Shown: positions 12,689-21,727 of the stretch, piece by piece
How the letters are laid out: each line of letters begins with the position of its first letter
Numbering within the stretch: position 1 is the stretch's first letter
Assembly: GCA_005889445.1 (NCBI GenBank)
Contig: VBGS01000049.1
Coordinates: forward strand, 1 to 33,329
Length of the DNA: 33,329 nt
Reading direction: 5' to 3'
Source of the DNA: Chloroflexota bacterium
GTDB lineage: Bacteria > Chloroflexota > Limnocylindria > P2-11E
Notes under the pieces: generated by a model
Told to the model about the DNA's origin: nothing
What the model saw: the letters and a program-made list of their open reading frames with translations, nothing else
Database searches by the model: none
Translations under genes and position numbers: made by a program

Positions 12689-13195
12689 GTGGCACGAATC
12701 GACGCAAGCCGGCTCGAGCTGACCGAGCGGGTCGTTCAGATCAACCGCGTGTCCAAGGTCGTGAAGGGTGGACGCCGGTTCTCCTTCTCCGCGATCGTGG
12801 TGGTCGGCGACGGGCGCGGCCACGTCGGAGCCGGGCTCGGGAAGGCCGATGAGGTTCCCGGCGCGATCACCAAGGGCCGCGAGGACGCCAAGAAGCACGT
12901 CATCGAGGTCCCGCTGGTGGATCGCACGATCCCGCACCAGGTGGTCGCGGATTTCGGCGCGGCGCGCGTGATCCTGCGCCCGGCCTCGAAGGGCACCGGC
13001 GTCATCGCCGGCGGCTCGGTCCGCGCGGTCGTGGAGTCCGCGGGCATCAGCGACATCCTCTCGAAGTCGCTCGGGAGCACGAACCCGGTCAACGTCGTGA
13101 TGGCGACGATGAAGGCGCTCGGCCAGCTTCGCTCGGCGCAGACGGTGCGAGCGACGCGCGGCATCGAACGCCAGCCGCAGCCGGTCGCGACATGA
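12689..13195 (+). CDS. rpsE: 30S ribosomal protein S5
   Basis: GTG start; [42 protein letters not shown]...[36 protein letters not shown]. Confidence 0.98.
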   Translation: MARIDASRLELTERVVQINRVSKVVKGGRRFSFSAIVVVGDGRGHVGAGLGKADEVPGAITKGREDAKKHVIEVPLVDRTIPHQVVADFGAARVILRPASKGTGVIAGGSVRAVVESAGISDILSKSLGSTNPVNVVMATMKALGQLRSAQTVRATRGIERQPQPVAT

Positions 13196-13386
13196 CGCGC
13201 ATCGAGATCCGCCAGCATCGGAGCGCGATCGGCGAGAAGAGGGGCGCGAAGCAGAATCTCTCCGCGCTTGGCCTCGGCCGGACCGGACAGGTCGTCACCC
13301 ACGAAGATTCGCCCACGCTTCGCGGGATGCTGCGTCGCGTCGCGCACCTCGTTCAGGTCTCGGGCGAGAACAAGGAGAAGGCCTGA
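13192..13386 (+). CDS. rpmD: 50S ribosomal protein L30
   Basis: 64 aa, [47 protein letters not shown] between rpsE and rplO. Confidence 0.93.
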   Translation: MTRIEIRQHRSAIGEKRGAKQNLSALGLGRTGQVVTHEDSPTLRGMLRRVAHLVQVSGENKEKA

Positions 13387-13832
13387 TGCGCATCCACGAG
13401 ATCCGTCCGCAGAGGGGCTCGCGCAAGCTGCCGAGGCGCCTCGGTCGCGGCACCGCGCAGGGCCAGGGCAAGACCGCGGGTCGCGGGACAAAGGGCCAGC
13501 TCGCGCGAACCGGCCCGGGACTGCCCGGTTGGTTCGAGGGCGGCCAGACCCCCCTGCACATGCGCGTTCCGAAGCTGCGCGGCTTCAAGAACCGCTTTCG
13601 CACGAGCTTCGTCGCGGTCAACGTCGCGCAGCTCGCGAACTACTCGGCCGAAGGGAAGGTCTCCCCGGACACGCTCGCCGCAAAGGGGCTGATCGACAAG
13701 GACGCGCGCATCAAGGTGCTCGGAGACGGCGTGATCGGCGAGCGGCTGGAAGTCCACGCGCACGCGGTCTCCGTGACGGCTCGGCAGAAGATCGAGCGAG
13801 CCGGCGGCTCAGTCGTGATCATCGGGGCCTAG
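13386..13832 (+). CDS. rplO: 50S ribosomal protein L15
   Basis: [41 protein letters not shown]...PGWFEGGQTPLHMRVPKLRGFKN. Confidence 0.97.
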   Translation: MRIHEIRPQRGSRKLPRRLGRGTAQGQGKTAGRGTKGQLARTGPGLPGWFEGGQTPLHMRVPKLRGFKNRFRTSFVAVNVAQLANYSAEGKVSPDTLAAKGLIDKDARIKVLGDGVIGERLEVHAHAVSVTARQKIERAGGSVVIIGA

Positions 13833-13839
13833 AGCGCCC

Positions 13840-15123
13840 ATGGGCATGTTCACCGCGCTCATCGACTCGATGCGCACGCCGGACCTGCGCAACAAGATCC
13901 TGTTCACGCTCGGCATGATCGTGGTGTTCCGGTTCCTCGCGCACGTCCCACTGCCCGGTGTGAACGAGGCGCAGCTGCAGACGCTGCTCCAGAACAACCA
14001 GCTGCTGAACCTGCTCGACCTGTTCTCGGGTGGTGGTCTCGCGCGCTTCTCGATCGTCGCGCTCGGGGTGAATCCCTACATCAACGCGTCGATCATCATG
14101 ACGCTGCTCAACCAGACCATCCCCGCCCTCGAACGACTCTCCAAGGAAGGCGAGTACGGGCGCAACCGCATCAATCAGTACACCCGGATCCTGACCGTGC
14201 CGCTCGCGCTGCTCCAGGGCATCGGCGTCGCCGTGTTCATGCAGCGCCAGGGCGTGCTGAATGCGTTCGGGCCGTCGGACCTCACCCTCACGCTGTCCCT
14301 GCTCGCGTCGCTGACGGCCGGCACGATCATCCTGATGTGGCTCGGCGAGCTCATCAGCGAGCGCGGGATCGGCAACGGGATCAGCTTCATCATCTTCGCC
14401 GGCATCGTCGGCCGCCTGCCGAACACGGTCCAGCAGACCCTCCAGGTGCAGCAGAACTACATCGCGCTTGCCGCGATCGCGGTGATCGCCATCCTCGTGA
14501 TCGCGGCGATCATCTTCATCCAGGAAGGCCAGCGCCGGATCCCGGTCCAGTACGCGAAGCGCGTCCGCGGGACGCGCATGTACTCAGGAGGCAGCACCTT
14601 TATCCCGCTGCGCGTCAACAGCGCGGGCGTCATCCCGATCATCTTCGCGATCTCGATCCTGCTCCTGCCGAGTCAGGTGGCGCAGTACTTCACGACCAGC
14701 GAGACCGAATGGGTGCGGAACCTCTCGACGGGGATCGTCGGCTTCTTCCAGAACCCCATCTGGTACAACAGCCTGTACTTCCTGCTCGTCGTGGCGTTCA
14801 CGTTCTTCTACACCGCGTTCACGTTCGTGCCCAACGACGTCGCCGACAACATCAAGCGGTACGGCGGCTTCATCCCCGGCATCAGGCCGGGCCGTCCGAC
14901 CGCGGAGTTCCTCGGCCGTGTCGTGACGCGGATCACCATCGCCGGCGCGCTCTTCCTCGGCATCGTGGCGGTCATGCCCACGCTCATCGGCGACATCACC
15001 CAGGTGCAGACGCTTCGTCTGGGAGGAACGAGCATCCTTATCGTCGTCGGTGTCGTGGTCGAGACGATGAAACAGCTCGAAGCGCAGCTCCTCCAACGGT
15101 CCTACGAAGGATTCATCCGTTGA
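13840..15123 (+). CDS. secY: Protein translocase subunit SecY
   Basis: 427 aa, about 10 TM segments; RKILFTLGMI-type N-terminus, GVNPYINASIIMTLL, GGSTFIPLRVNSAGVIPIIFA, RYGGFIPGIRPGRPTAEFL. Confidence 0.98.
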   Translation: MGMFTALIDSMRTPDLRNKILFTLGMIVVFRFLAHVPLPGVNEAQLQTLLQNNQLLNLLDLFSGGGLARFSIVALGVNPYINASIIMTLLNQTIPALERLSKEGEYGRNRINQYTRILTVPLALLQGIGVAVFMQRQGVLNAFGPSDLTLTLSLLASLTAGTIILMWLGELISERGIGNGISFIIFAGIVGRLPNTVQQTLQVQQNYIALAAIAVIAILVIAAIIFIQEGQRRIPVQYAKRVRGTRMYSGGSTFIPLRVNSAGVIPIIFAISILLLPSQVAQYFTTSETEWVRNLSTGIVGFFQNPIWYNSLYFLLVVAFTFFYTAFTFVPNDVADNIKRYGGFIPGIRPGRPTAEFLGRVVTRITIAGALFLGIVAVMPTLIGDITQVQTLRLGGTSILIVVGVVVETMKQLEAQLLQRSYEGFIR

Positions 15124-15137
15124 TCTCTCGGGGGGAT

Positions 15138-15746
15138 ATGACAACAGAACGAGACGCCAGTCCCGAGCTCGCGACCGGCGACCTGATCTTCATCGGGCCG
15201 CCCGGGGTGGGGAAGGGCACGCAGGCGAAGGCGCTGGTGCAGGACAGCGGGTGGGTGCACCTCTCGACCGGCGACCTCTTCCGCGATCAGGTGCGCCGTC
15301 ACACCGAGCTTGGCCGCCTCGCCAAGTCGTACCTCGATCGAGGCGAGTACGTGCCCGATGAGGTGACCGTGAGCATCGTGCGGGAGCGCCTGCGCGACAT
15401 TCCGCGCTCGACCCGCATCGCCTTCGACGGATTTCCGCGGACGGTGGCGCAAGCGGAAGCGCTCGACGCACTCCTGCGCGAGTTCGGTCGGCGCGTCGGG
15501 ACGGTGATCCTTCTGGAGGCCCCACGCGACGAGCTGCTCGCGCGCCTTTCGGGCCGGGCGCAGGCGGAGGGCCGCGCCGACGACACGCCGGAGGTCGTCG
15601 CGAAGCGGCTCGCGGTCTACGAGGAGCAGACCCGGCCGGTGATTTCGCACTACGAGCGGCGCGGTCTGGTGCGCAAGGTGAACGGCGCCGGTCCGGTCTC
15701 CCAGATCACGGAGCGGCTCCGTGACGCGGTGGAGCGATCATCGTGA
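15138..15746 (+). CDS. adk: Adenylate kinase (short-lid form)
   Basis: ATG at 15138 after GGGGGG; IFIGPPGVGKGTQAKAL, LSTGDLFRDQVRR, FDGFPRTVAQAEAL, RAEGRADDTPEVVAKRL. Confidence 0.95.
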   Translation: MTTERDASPELATGDLIFIGPPGVGKGTQAKALVQDSGWVHLSTGDLFRDQVRRHTELGRLAKSYLDRGEYVPDEVTVSIVRERLRDIPRSTRIAFDGFPRTVAQAEALDALLREFGRRVGTVILLEAPRDELLARLSGRAQAEGRADDTPEVVAKRLAVYEEQTRPVISHYERRGLVRKVNGAGPVSQITERLRDAVERSS

Positions 15747-16519
15747 TCACGCTCAAGACCCCGGCGCAGAGCGCGAAGATGCGCGAGGCCGGCCTTGTCG
15801 TCGCCGAAATGCTCGAGGCGTGCCGCGCCGCGACGCATCCCGGGGTGACCACCGCGGAGCTCGACCGCATCGCCGCGGACGTGCTGCGCCGCCACGGCGC
15901 GAAGAGCTCGTTCCTTGGCTATCACGGCTACCCGGCGACGATCTGCACCTCGGTCAACGATGAGATCGTCCACGGGATCCCCTCGCCAAAGCGAAAGCTT
16001 CGTGAGGGCGACATCGTCGGAATCGACGCTGGAGCGATCGTCGACGGCTGGCACGCGGACGCGGCGATCACGGTCCCGGTGGGCAGGGTCTCGGGCGCGG
16101 TCGCCGACCTGATGCGCGTGACCGAGGAGGCGCTCCGCGCCGGGATCGCCAAGGCGGTGATCGGCAACCGCATCGGCGACATCGGGACCGCCGTCCAGGA
16201 GGTCGCCGAGCGCAGCGGCTACAGCGTGGTCCGCAACTACGTCGGACACGGGATCGGCCGGGCGATGCACGAGGACCCGCAGATCCCCAACTACCGGCCA
16301 GTCCGCGGGCAACCGAACCCGCCGATCAGCGAGGGCCTGTGCATCGCGATCGAGCCGATGGTGAACATCGGCGGTCCCGGAACGAGAACCCTGGACGACG
16401 GGTGGACCGTGGTGACCGCCGACCAGAGCATTTCGGCCCATTTCGAGCACTCCCTCGCCTGCACGCCGGCCGGGCCGGTCGTGCTCACGGCCCCGGTCGG
16501 AGCGGCGGTGCCCGCATGA
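15743..16519 (+). CDS. map: Methionine aminopeptidase type I
   Basis: 258 aa; KTPAQSAKMREAGLVVAEML, LGYHGYPATICTSVNDEIVHGIP, VGIDAGAIVDGWHADAAIT, GHGIGRAMHEDPQIPNY. Confidence 0.98.
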   Translation: MITLKTPAQSAKMREAGLVVAEMLEACRAATHPGVTTAELDRIAADVLRRHGAKSSFLGYHGYPATICTSVNDEIVHGIPSPKRKLREGDIVGIDAGAIVDGWHADAAITVPVGRVSGAVADLMRVTEEALRAGIAKAVIGNRIGDIGTAVQEVAERSGYSVVRNYVGHGIGRAMHEDPQIPNYRPVRGQPNPPISEGLCIAIEPMVNIGGPGTRTLDDGWTVVTADQSISAHFEHSLACTPAGPVVLTAPVGAAVPA

Positions 16520-16525
16520 ACGCTC

Positions 16526-16555
16526 TTGCTCGGGACTGGCCGGTCTTGGTACACT
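16526..16555 (+). promoter_or_regulatory. Possible sigma70-like promoter upstream of infA
   Basis: TTGCTC (16526-16531), 18-nt spacer, TACACT (16550-16555), in one of the longer spacers of the cluster (84 nt). Weak match only. Confidence 0.25.
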
Positions 16556-16603
16556 TTTGGTTCCCGTGGGCACATGCCGCGGAGGTCTTTGTGCCTGGAG
16601 CGC

Positions 16604-16837
16604 ATGGCAAGTAAACCGAGCAACAAAGAGGTCATCGAGGTGGAGGGGACGGTCTCCGAGGCCCTTCCGAACGCGATGTTCAAGGTGGAGCTCCAGAACG
16701 GCCACGCGGTCCTCGCGCACATCAGCGGCAAGATGCGGATGAACTTCATTCGCGTCGTGCCGGGGGACAAAGTGCTCGTCGAGCTCTCCCCGTACGACCT
16801 GAAGCGGGGCCGCATCACGAGGCGAGTTCGGTACTAG
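16604..16837 (+). CDS. infA: Translation initiation factor IF-1
   Basis: [77 protein letters not shown]; true start at 16604 rather than 16526. Confidence 0.97.
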   Translation: MASKPSNKEVIEVEGTVSEALPNAMFKVELQNGHAVLAHISGKMRMNFIRVVPGDKVLVELSPYDLKRGRITRRVRY

Positions 16838-16856
16838 CGACCAAGAAGGGACCAGC

Positions 16857-16970
16857 GTGAAAGTCAGAGCGAGCGTCAAGAAGCGTTGCGACAAATGCAA
16901 GATCATCCGGCGCGAGCGGCAGATCCTCGTGATCTGCTCCGAGCCGAAGCACAAGCAGCGTCAGGGCTGA
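16857..16970 (+). CDS. rpmJ: 50S ribosomal protein L36 (37 aa, zinc type); not in the supplied ORF track
   Basis: GTG start; [37 protein letters not shown]. Confidence 0.97.
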   Translation: MKVRASVKKRCDKCKIIRRERQILVICSEPKHKQRQG

Positions 16971-16979
16971 GGGAGGACC

Positions 16980-17363
16980 ATGGCTCGGATCGCAGGCGTC
17001 GACATCCCGCGTGAGAAGCGCGTCGACATCTCGCTTCGCTACATCTTCGGCATCGGGCCGACGACGGCGCGCGAGGTCCTCGAGCAGGCGCGCGTCGACG
17101 CGGGCATCCGTGTGCGCGACCTGACCGAGCCGCAGGTCGCCAAGATCCGCGAGGTCATCGACCGCGGCTTCACCGTCGAGGGTGACCTGCGTCGCGAGAT
17201 CGCGCTCAACATCAAGCGGCTTCAGGAGATCGGCAGCTACCGCGGCATTCGTCACCGACGCAATCTGCCGGTCCGCGGACAGCGGACGCGCACCAACGCG
17301 CGGACGCGTCGCGGCACGCGCAAGACGGTGGCCGGAAGAAAGAAGGCGGTGTCAAAGACCTAG
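16980..17363 (+). CDS. rpsM: 30S ribosomal protein S13
   Basis: [36 protein letters not shown]...[28 protein letters not shown]. Confidence 0.98.
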   Translation: MARIAGVDIPREKRVDISLRYIFGIGPTTAREVLEQARVDAGIRVRDLTEPQVAKIREVIDRGFTVEGDLRREIALNIKRLQEIGSYRGIRHRRNLPVRGQRTRTNARTRRGTRKTVAGRKKAVSKT

Positions 17364-17854
17364 TGGCAGAGCCGAAACAGGAAAAGGAACGAGCCGAGCG
17401 GCCCCCACGCGGCGAGGCCGCGCCGAAGCAGGCCGACAAGCCAGAGGGCGAGGCGGCTGGTGCCCAGGAGGCGAAGGCCGCCCCGCGGCGCCGGCGCGAG
17501 AAGCGCGTCGTGCCCCGTGGCGCCGCGCACGTCAAAGCTTCGTTCAACAACACGATCATCTCGCTCAGCGATCCGGCGGGGAACGTGATCGCATGGTCGT
17601 CCGCCGGCGCGTCCGGCTGGAAGGGCTCGCGCAAGAGCACCCCGTACGCGGCTCAGGTCGCGGCGGAGAACGCCGCGCGCAAGGCCTTGGACCTCGGGCT
17701 CAAGACCGTCGAGGTCTTCGTGCGCGGTCCCGGGGCCGGTCGCGAGGCGGCGATCCGGGCGCTCGAGGCGACGGGCCTCGAGGTGACCGCGATCACTGAC
17801 GTCACGCCGATCCCCCACAACGGCTGTCGGCCGCCGAAGCGGAGGCGCGTCTAA
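17363..17854 (+). CDS. rpsK: 30S ribosomal protein S11 with charged N-terminal extension of about 45 aa
   Basis: GTG start; [53 protein letters not shown]...[16 protein letters not shown]. Confidence 0.97.
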   Translation: MAEPKQEKERAERPPRGEAAPKQADKPEGEAAGAQEAKAAPRRRREKRVVPRGAAHVKASFNNTIISLSDPAGNVIAWSSAGASGWKGSRKSTPYAAQVAAENAARKALDLGLKTVEVFVRGPGAGREAAIRALEATGLEVTAITDVTPIPHNGCRPPKRRRV

Positions 17855-18477
17855 TGGCTCGTTACACCGGCCCGGTCTGCCGGATCTGCCGCCGCGAGAG
17901 CGTGAAGCTCTTCCTCAAGGGTGAGAAGTGCTTCACCAAATGCACGCTCGAGAAGCGGAGCTCGCCTCCGGGCATGCATCAGCAGCGCCGCCGCAAGGTC
18001 TCCGACTTCGCCCTGCAGCTCCGCGAGAAGCAAAAGGCGCGTCGCATGTACGGCGTCCTCGAGCGCCAGATGAAGAACACCTTCGATCGGGCCGCCGAGG
18101 TCACCGGCGCGACCGGTGAGACCCTGCTCATCAATCTCGAGTCGCGTCTGGACAACGCGGTGTACCGCGCCGGCTTCGCGAAGTCGCGCGCGCAGGCGCG
18201 CCAGCTCGTGAACCACGGGCACATCACCGTCAACGGCCGTGTGTCATCGACCCCGAGCCACGAGGTCGCCGCGGGCGACCAGATCGCGGTGAAGGAGTCG
18301 AGCCGCGCGTCCAACTACTTCAAGGAAGTCGCCGGCTGGGCCAAGACCCAGACGCGCCCGGGCTGGCTCGAGGTGGATCCCGACGCCTACACGGCGAAGG
18401 TCCTCGCGAGGCCGACCCGCGACCAGATCGAAGCACAGATCAACACCCAGCTCGTCGTCGAGCACTATTCGCGCTAG
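17854..18477 (+). CDS. rpsD: 30S ribosomal protein S4 (Cys4 zinc type)
   Basis: [35 protein letters not shown]...LESRLDNAVYRAGFAKSRAQARQLVNHGHITVNGR. Confidence 0.98.
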   Translation: MARYTGPVCRICRRESVKLFLKGEKCFTKCTLEKRSSPPGMHQQRRRKVSDFALQLREKQKARRMYGVLERQMKNTFDRAAEVTGATGETLLINLESRLDNAVYRAGFAKSRAQARQLVNHGHITVNGRVSSTPSHEVAAGDQIAVKESSRASNYFKEVAGWAKTQTRPGWLEVDPDAYTAKVLARPTRDQIEAQINTQLVVEHYSR

Positions 18478-18504
18478 CCGCGCGCAGGAAGGAAAAGCGA
18501 ATCC

Positions 18505-19530
18505 ATGACCCTTGTTGAGCTTGAGTACCCCAAGATCGAGCGTCTCGACGGCGACGACCGCTACGCGCGGTTCGCCTGCGAGCCGTTGCCGCCGGGCTAC
18601 GGAACGACGCTTGGAAACTCCCTCCGGCGCGTCCTGCTGAGCTCGCTGCCCGGCGCCGCGATCACCGCGGCGCGGGTGCGCGGCGTCGCGCACGAATTCT
18701 CGACGATCCCCGGCGTCAAGGAAGACGTCGTGCAGATGGTCCTGAATCTGAAGCAGATCCGCCTTCGCTCATTCTCGAGCGAGCCGGTGACGCTCACGCT
18801 CGAGAAGAACGGCCCCGGCGAGGCGACCGCCGGCGACATCATGACCACCAGCGAGATCGAGATCGTCAACCCCGAGGCGCATATCGCGACCCTCGAGCCC
18901 GAGGCCTCCCTCTGGCTGGAGCTCACGGTCGAGACCGGCCGCGGGTTTCACTCGGCCGATCGTCGCGAGCGCCTGCCGATCGGGGTCATCCCCATCGACG
19001 CCCTGTACAGCCCGGTGCGCAAGGTGAACTTCAGCGTCGAGAGCACGCGCGTCGGACAGGTCACCAACTACGACCGTCTCATCCTCGAGGTCTGGACCGA
19101 CGGCACGACGACACCGGATGACGCGGTCGCGCAGGGGTCCCAGATCCTGGTGCAGCAGTTCTCCCTGTTCGCCGGGCTGACCCGGTCGCAGGCCGCGCTC
19201 GCCCAGCCGGAGCGGACCAACGGATCCTCGCTCCCCTCGGCGATCGCCGACATGCCGATCGAGGATCTCGATCTGCCGCAGCGGGCGTTCAACTCGCTCA
19301 AGCGGCACGGCATCACGAAGGTCGGTCAGCTCCTCCAGACCCCCGACGACGAGCTGCTCCGCATGCGGAACTTCGGCAAGAAGTCGCTCGACGAGATCAA
19401 GGAGCGCCTCGCCGCTCGTGGCCTCATCGAACCGCCGGTGCGTGACGAGTCCGAAGCGGCCCTCGGCGAGCCCGAGACGTCGACCGAGGACGAGAACGAG
19501 TCTGACGTGCGCGAGACCGAAGGCTTCTAG
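18505..19530 (+). CDS. rpoA: DNA-directed RNA polymerase subunit alpha
   Basis: 341 aa; FACEPLPPGYGTTLGNSLRRVLLSSLPGAAITAARVRGVAHEFSTIPGVKEDV; alpha-CTD LPQRAFNSLKRHGITKVGQLLQTPDDELLRMRNFGKKSLDEIKERL. Confidence 0.98.
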   Translation: MTLVELEYPKIERLDGDDRYARFACEPLPPGYGTTLGNSLRRVLLSSLPGAAITAARVRGVAHEFSTIPGVKEDVVQMVLNLKQIRLRSFSSEPVTLTLEKNGPGEATAGDIMTTSEIEIVNPEAHIATLEPEASLWLELTVETGRGFHSADRRERLPIGVIPIDALYSPVRKVNFSVESTRVGQVTNYDRLILEVWTDGTTTPDDAVAQGSQILVQQFSLFAGLTRSQAALAQPERTNGSSLPSAIADMPIEDLDLPQRAFNSLKRHGITKVGQLLQTPDDELLRMRNFGKKSLDEIKERLAARGLIEPPVRDESEAALGEPETSTEDENESDVRETEGF

Positions 19531-20093
19531 TGCCGCATCAGGTCCATCAACGGAAGTTCGGTCGGAGGCGGGGGCCTCGCCGGTCGATGCTCCGCAACCT
19601 CTCGCTGTCGGTCCTCCGCTATGAGCGCGTGAAGACGACCGAGGCCAAGGCCAAAGAGGTCCGCGTGTTCGTGGACCGCATGGTGAACCTCGGCAAGGAC
19701 GGATCGCTCGCCGCGCGTCGCAGGGCGTTGGCATGGCTGCCGGAGCGGGTCATCGTGGAGAAGGTCTTCAACGACCTCGCCGCGCGGTGGCCCGATCGGC
19801 ACGGCGGGTACGCGCGGATCACACGGATCAACCGCCGCGTCGGCGATGCCGCGCCGCAGATGCTCATCGAGCTCATGCCAGGCGCCGAGCGGCCCGCGGA
19901 GGGCGCGAAGGCCGCGGCCGCCGCGACCGAGGACAAGCCGAAGCGCCGGCGACTCTCGCTGCCGCGTCGCGGCGGCGCCAAGAAGGACGAGGCAAAGGCC
20001 GAAGCCGGCGCGAAGCCCGCGCCGCGCAAGCGCACGGCGACCAAAACGGCGACCACACCAAAGAAGAAGACTGCGAAGGGAGCCACGACCTAA
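19530..20093 (+). CDS. rplQ: 50S ribosomal protein L17 with Lys/Ala-rich C-terminal extension of about 65 aa
   Basis: GTG start; [45 protein letters not shown]...YARITRINRRVGDAAPQMLIELM followed by basic low complexity. Confidence 0.96.
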   Translation: MPHQVHQRKFGRRRGPRRSMLRNLSLSVLRYERVKTTEAKAKEVRVFVDRMVNLGKDGSLAARRRALAWLPERVIVEKVFNDLAARWPDRHGGYARITRINRRVGDAAPQMLIELMPGAERPAEGAKAAAAATEDKPKRRRLSLPRRGGAKKDEAKAEAGAKPAPRKRTATKTATTPKKKTAKGATT

Positions 20094-20111
20094 ACGCACT
20101 GGAAAGCGCGC

Positions 20112-20858
20112 GTGGCATATGACGGGACGCGCTACGGCGGATTCCAGGTGCAACCCAACTCGCCGACGGTGCAGGCCGAGCTCGAGCGGGCGCTCAGCAC
20201 GATCTGCGACGAGGCGATCCGCGTGATCGGCGCGGGGCGGACGGACGCGGGGGTGCACGCGAGCGGCCAGGTCGTGGACTTTCGGACGACGAAGACGCTC
20301 GGCGAGGCCGAGCTGGGGCGGGGGGTCAACGCCCTCCTCCCCGACGACATAACTGTCTCGGCGCTCGAGCCGGCGGCGGAGAGCTTCCACGCCAGGTTCT
20401 CGGCGACGGGGCGGACATACGAATATCGGATCCGCGTCGCGCCCGAGCGTGATCCGCTCGAGCGCCATCGCGAGCACTGGATCTCCGCGGCGCTCGACGT
20501 CGCGGCGATGCGGCAGGCGAGCGCGAGGCTCGTCGGGCGGAGGGATTTCTCGGCGTTTGCCGCGGGGCCCGGCGGTGTTCGCACGGTGCGCAGCGCGGAG
20601 TGGTGCGAGGAGGGCGCGACGCTGCGCTTCCGGATCACGGCCGACGCGTTCCTGCGGGGCATGGTCCGGGGGATCGTCGGGACGCTCCTGTGGGTCGGAC
20701 GCGGTAAGACCGATCCGGCGGCGTTCGACGCCATCCTCGCGTCACGAGATCGCGCGCGCGGGGGTCCGAGCGCACCGGCGAACGGGCTGTGCCTGATCGC
20801 GGTCGAATACGGCGACGCGAGACGGTCGAAGAACGACGATGACGAGGCGGATGAATAG
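20112..20858 (+). CDS. truA: tRNA pseudouridine(38-40) synthase; true start may be upstream at a non-canonical ACG (20094)
   Basis: AYDGTRYGGFQVQPNSPTVQAELERAL, GAGRTDAGVHASGQVVDF, LPDDITVSALEPAAESFHARFSATGRTYEYRI. Confidence 0.94.
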   Translation: MAYDGTRYGGFQVQPNSPTVQAELERALSTICDEAIRVIGAGRTDAGVHASGQVVDFRTTKTLGEAELGRGVNALLPDDITVSALEPAAESFHARFSATGRTYEYRIRVAPERDPLERHREHWISAALDVAAMRQASARLVGRRDFSAFAAGPGGVRTVRSAEWCEEGATLRFRITADAFLRGMVRGIVGTLLWVGRGKTDPAAFDAILASRDRARGGPSAPANGLCLIAVEYGDARRSKNDDDEADE

Positions 20859-20861
20859 ACG

Positions 20862-21302
20862 ATGAAGACCTACGCGACAAAGAAAGCGGACATCACTCGA
20901 AGCTGGCGCGTCGTGGACGCGGACGGCGCGACGCTCGGCCGTCTGGCGACGCAGATCGCGGCCTTGCTGCGCGGAAAGCACAAGGCCACGTTCTCGCCGC
21001 ACCTCGACACGGGCGATCCCGTGATCGTCGTCAACGCGGCAAAGATTCGCGTCACCGGGAATAAGCTCCTCGCGAAGACCTACGTTCGGCATTCGGGATA
21101 TCCAGGTGGCCTTCGCTCGGAGACGCTCGAGGGGCTTCTCGCGCGGCGTCCCGAGGAGGTCATCCGTCGGGCGGTCCGCGGGATGCTCCCGCAGAACCGG
21201 CTCGGCGAGCAGATGATCCGCAAGCTGCACGTCTACGCGGCCGGAGATCATCCGCACGCGGCGCAGAAGCCCCAGAGCATCGCCAAGGAGGACCAGGCAT
21301 GA
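20862..21302 (+). CDS. rplM: 50S ribosomal protein L13
   Basis: [62 protein letters not shown]...[25 protein letters not shown]-type C-terminus. Confidence 0.98.
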   Translation: MKTYATKKADITRSWRVVDADGATLGRLATQIAALLRGKHKATFSPHLDTGDPVIVVNAAKIRVTGNKLLAKTYVRHSGYPGGLRSETLEGLLARRPEEVIRRAVRGMLPQNRLGEQMIRKLHVYAAGDHPHAAQKPQSIAKEDQA

Positions 21303-21694
21303 AAGCGGCTCCCTATTTCCAGGGCACCGGGCGCCGGAAGACCTCGATCGCGAGGGTGCGACTCGTTCCCGGTGAGGGCGCGGTGGTGGTCAACGGGAAG
21401 CCGCTCGACGAGTACTTCGCGCGCGATGGCGCCACCGAGCAGGCGCTCCAGCCGTTCTCCGTCACCAACACCAGCCGGCGTTTCAACGCGATGATCAAGG
21501 TCACCGGCGGCGGGATCAGCGGACAGATCGGCGCGATCGCGCACGGCATCTCGCGTGCCCTCCTGCTGGTCGACCGTGAGAATCTGCCCGCGCTGCGCAA
21601 GGCCGGCCTCCTGACCCGGGACCCTCGCGCCAAGGAGCGGAAGAAACCTGGTCTCAAGCGCGCGCGAAAGGCGCCGCAGTTCACCAAGCGGTAG
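21299..21694 (+). CDS. rpsI: 30S ribosomal protein S9
   Basis: [35 protein letters not shown]...[22 protein letters not shown]...[28 protein letters not shown]. Confidence 0.98.
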   Translation: MKAAPYFQGTGRRKTSIARVRLVPGEGAVVVNGKPLDEYFARDGATEQALQPFSVTNTSRRFNAMIKVTGGGISGQIGAIAHGISRALLLVDRENLPALRKAGLLTRDPRAKERKKPGLKRARKAPQFTKR

Positions 21695-21727
21695 CCCAAA
21701 GCCTCGGGCCGAGCGCAAACTAAGCCG

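Noticed and set aside
13837-13846. Palindrome GCCCATGGGC over the secY start codon
   Set aside because: A 10-nt palindrome without a loop cannot form a stable hairpin over the start and is expected by chance in GC-rich DNA.
15138-15746. Adenylate kinase appearing short (another internal deletion?)
   Set aside because: The RAEGRADDTPEVVAKRL segment matches the natural short-lid adenylate kinase form, so no deletion needs to be invoked.
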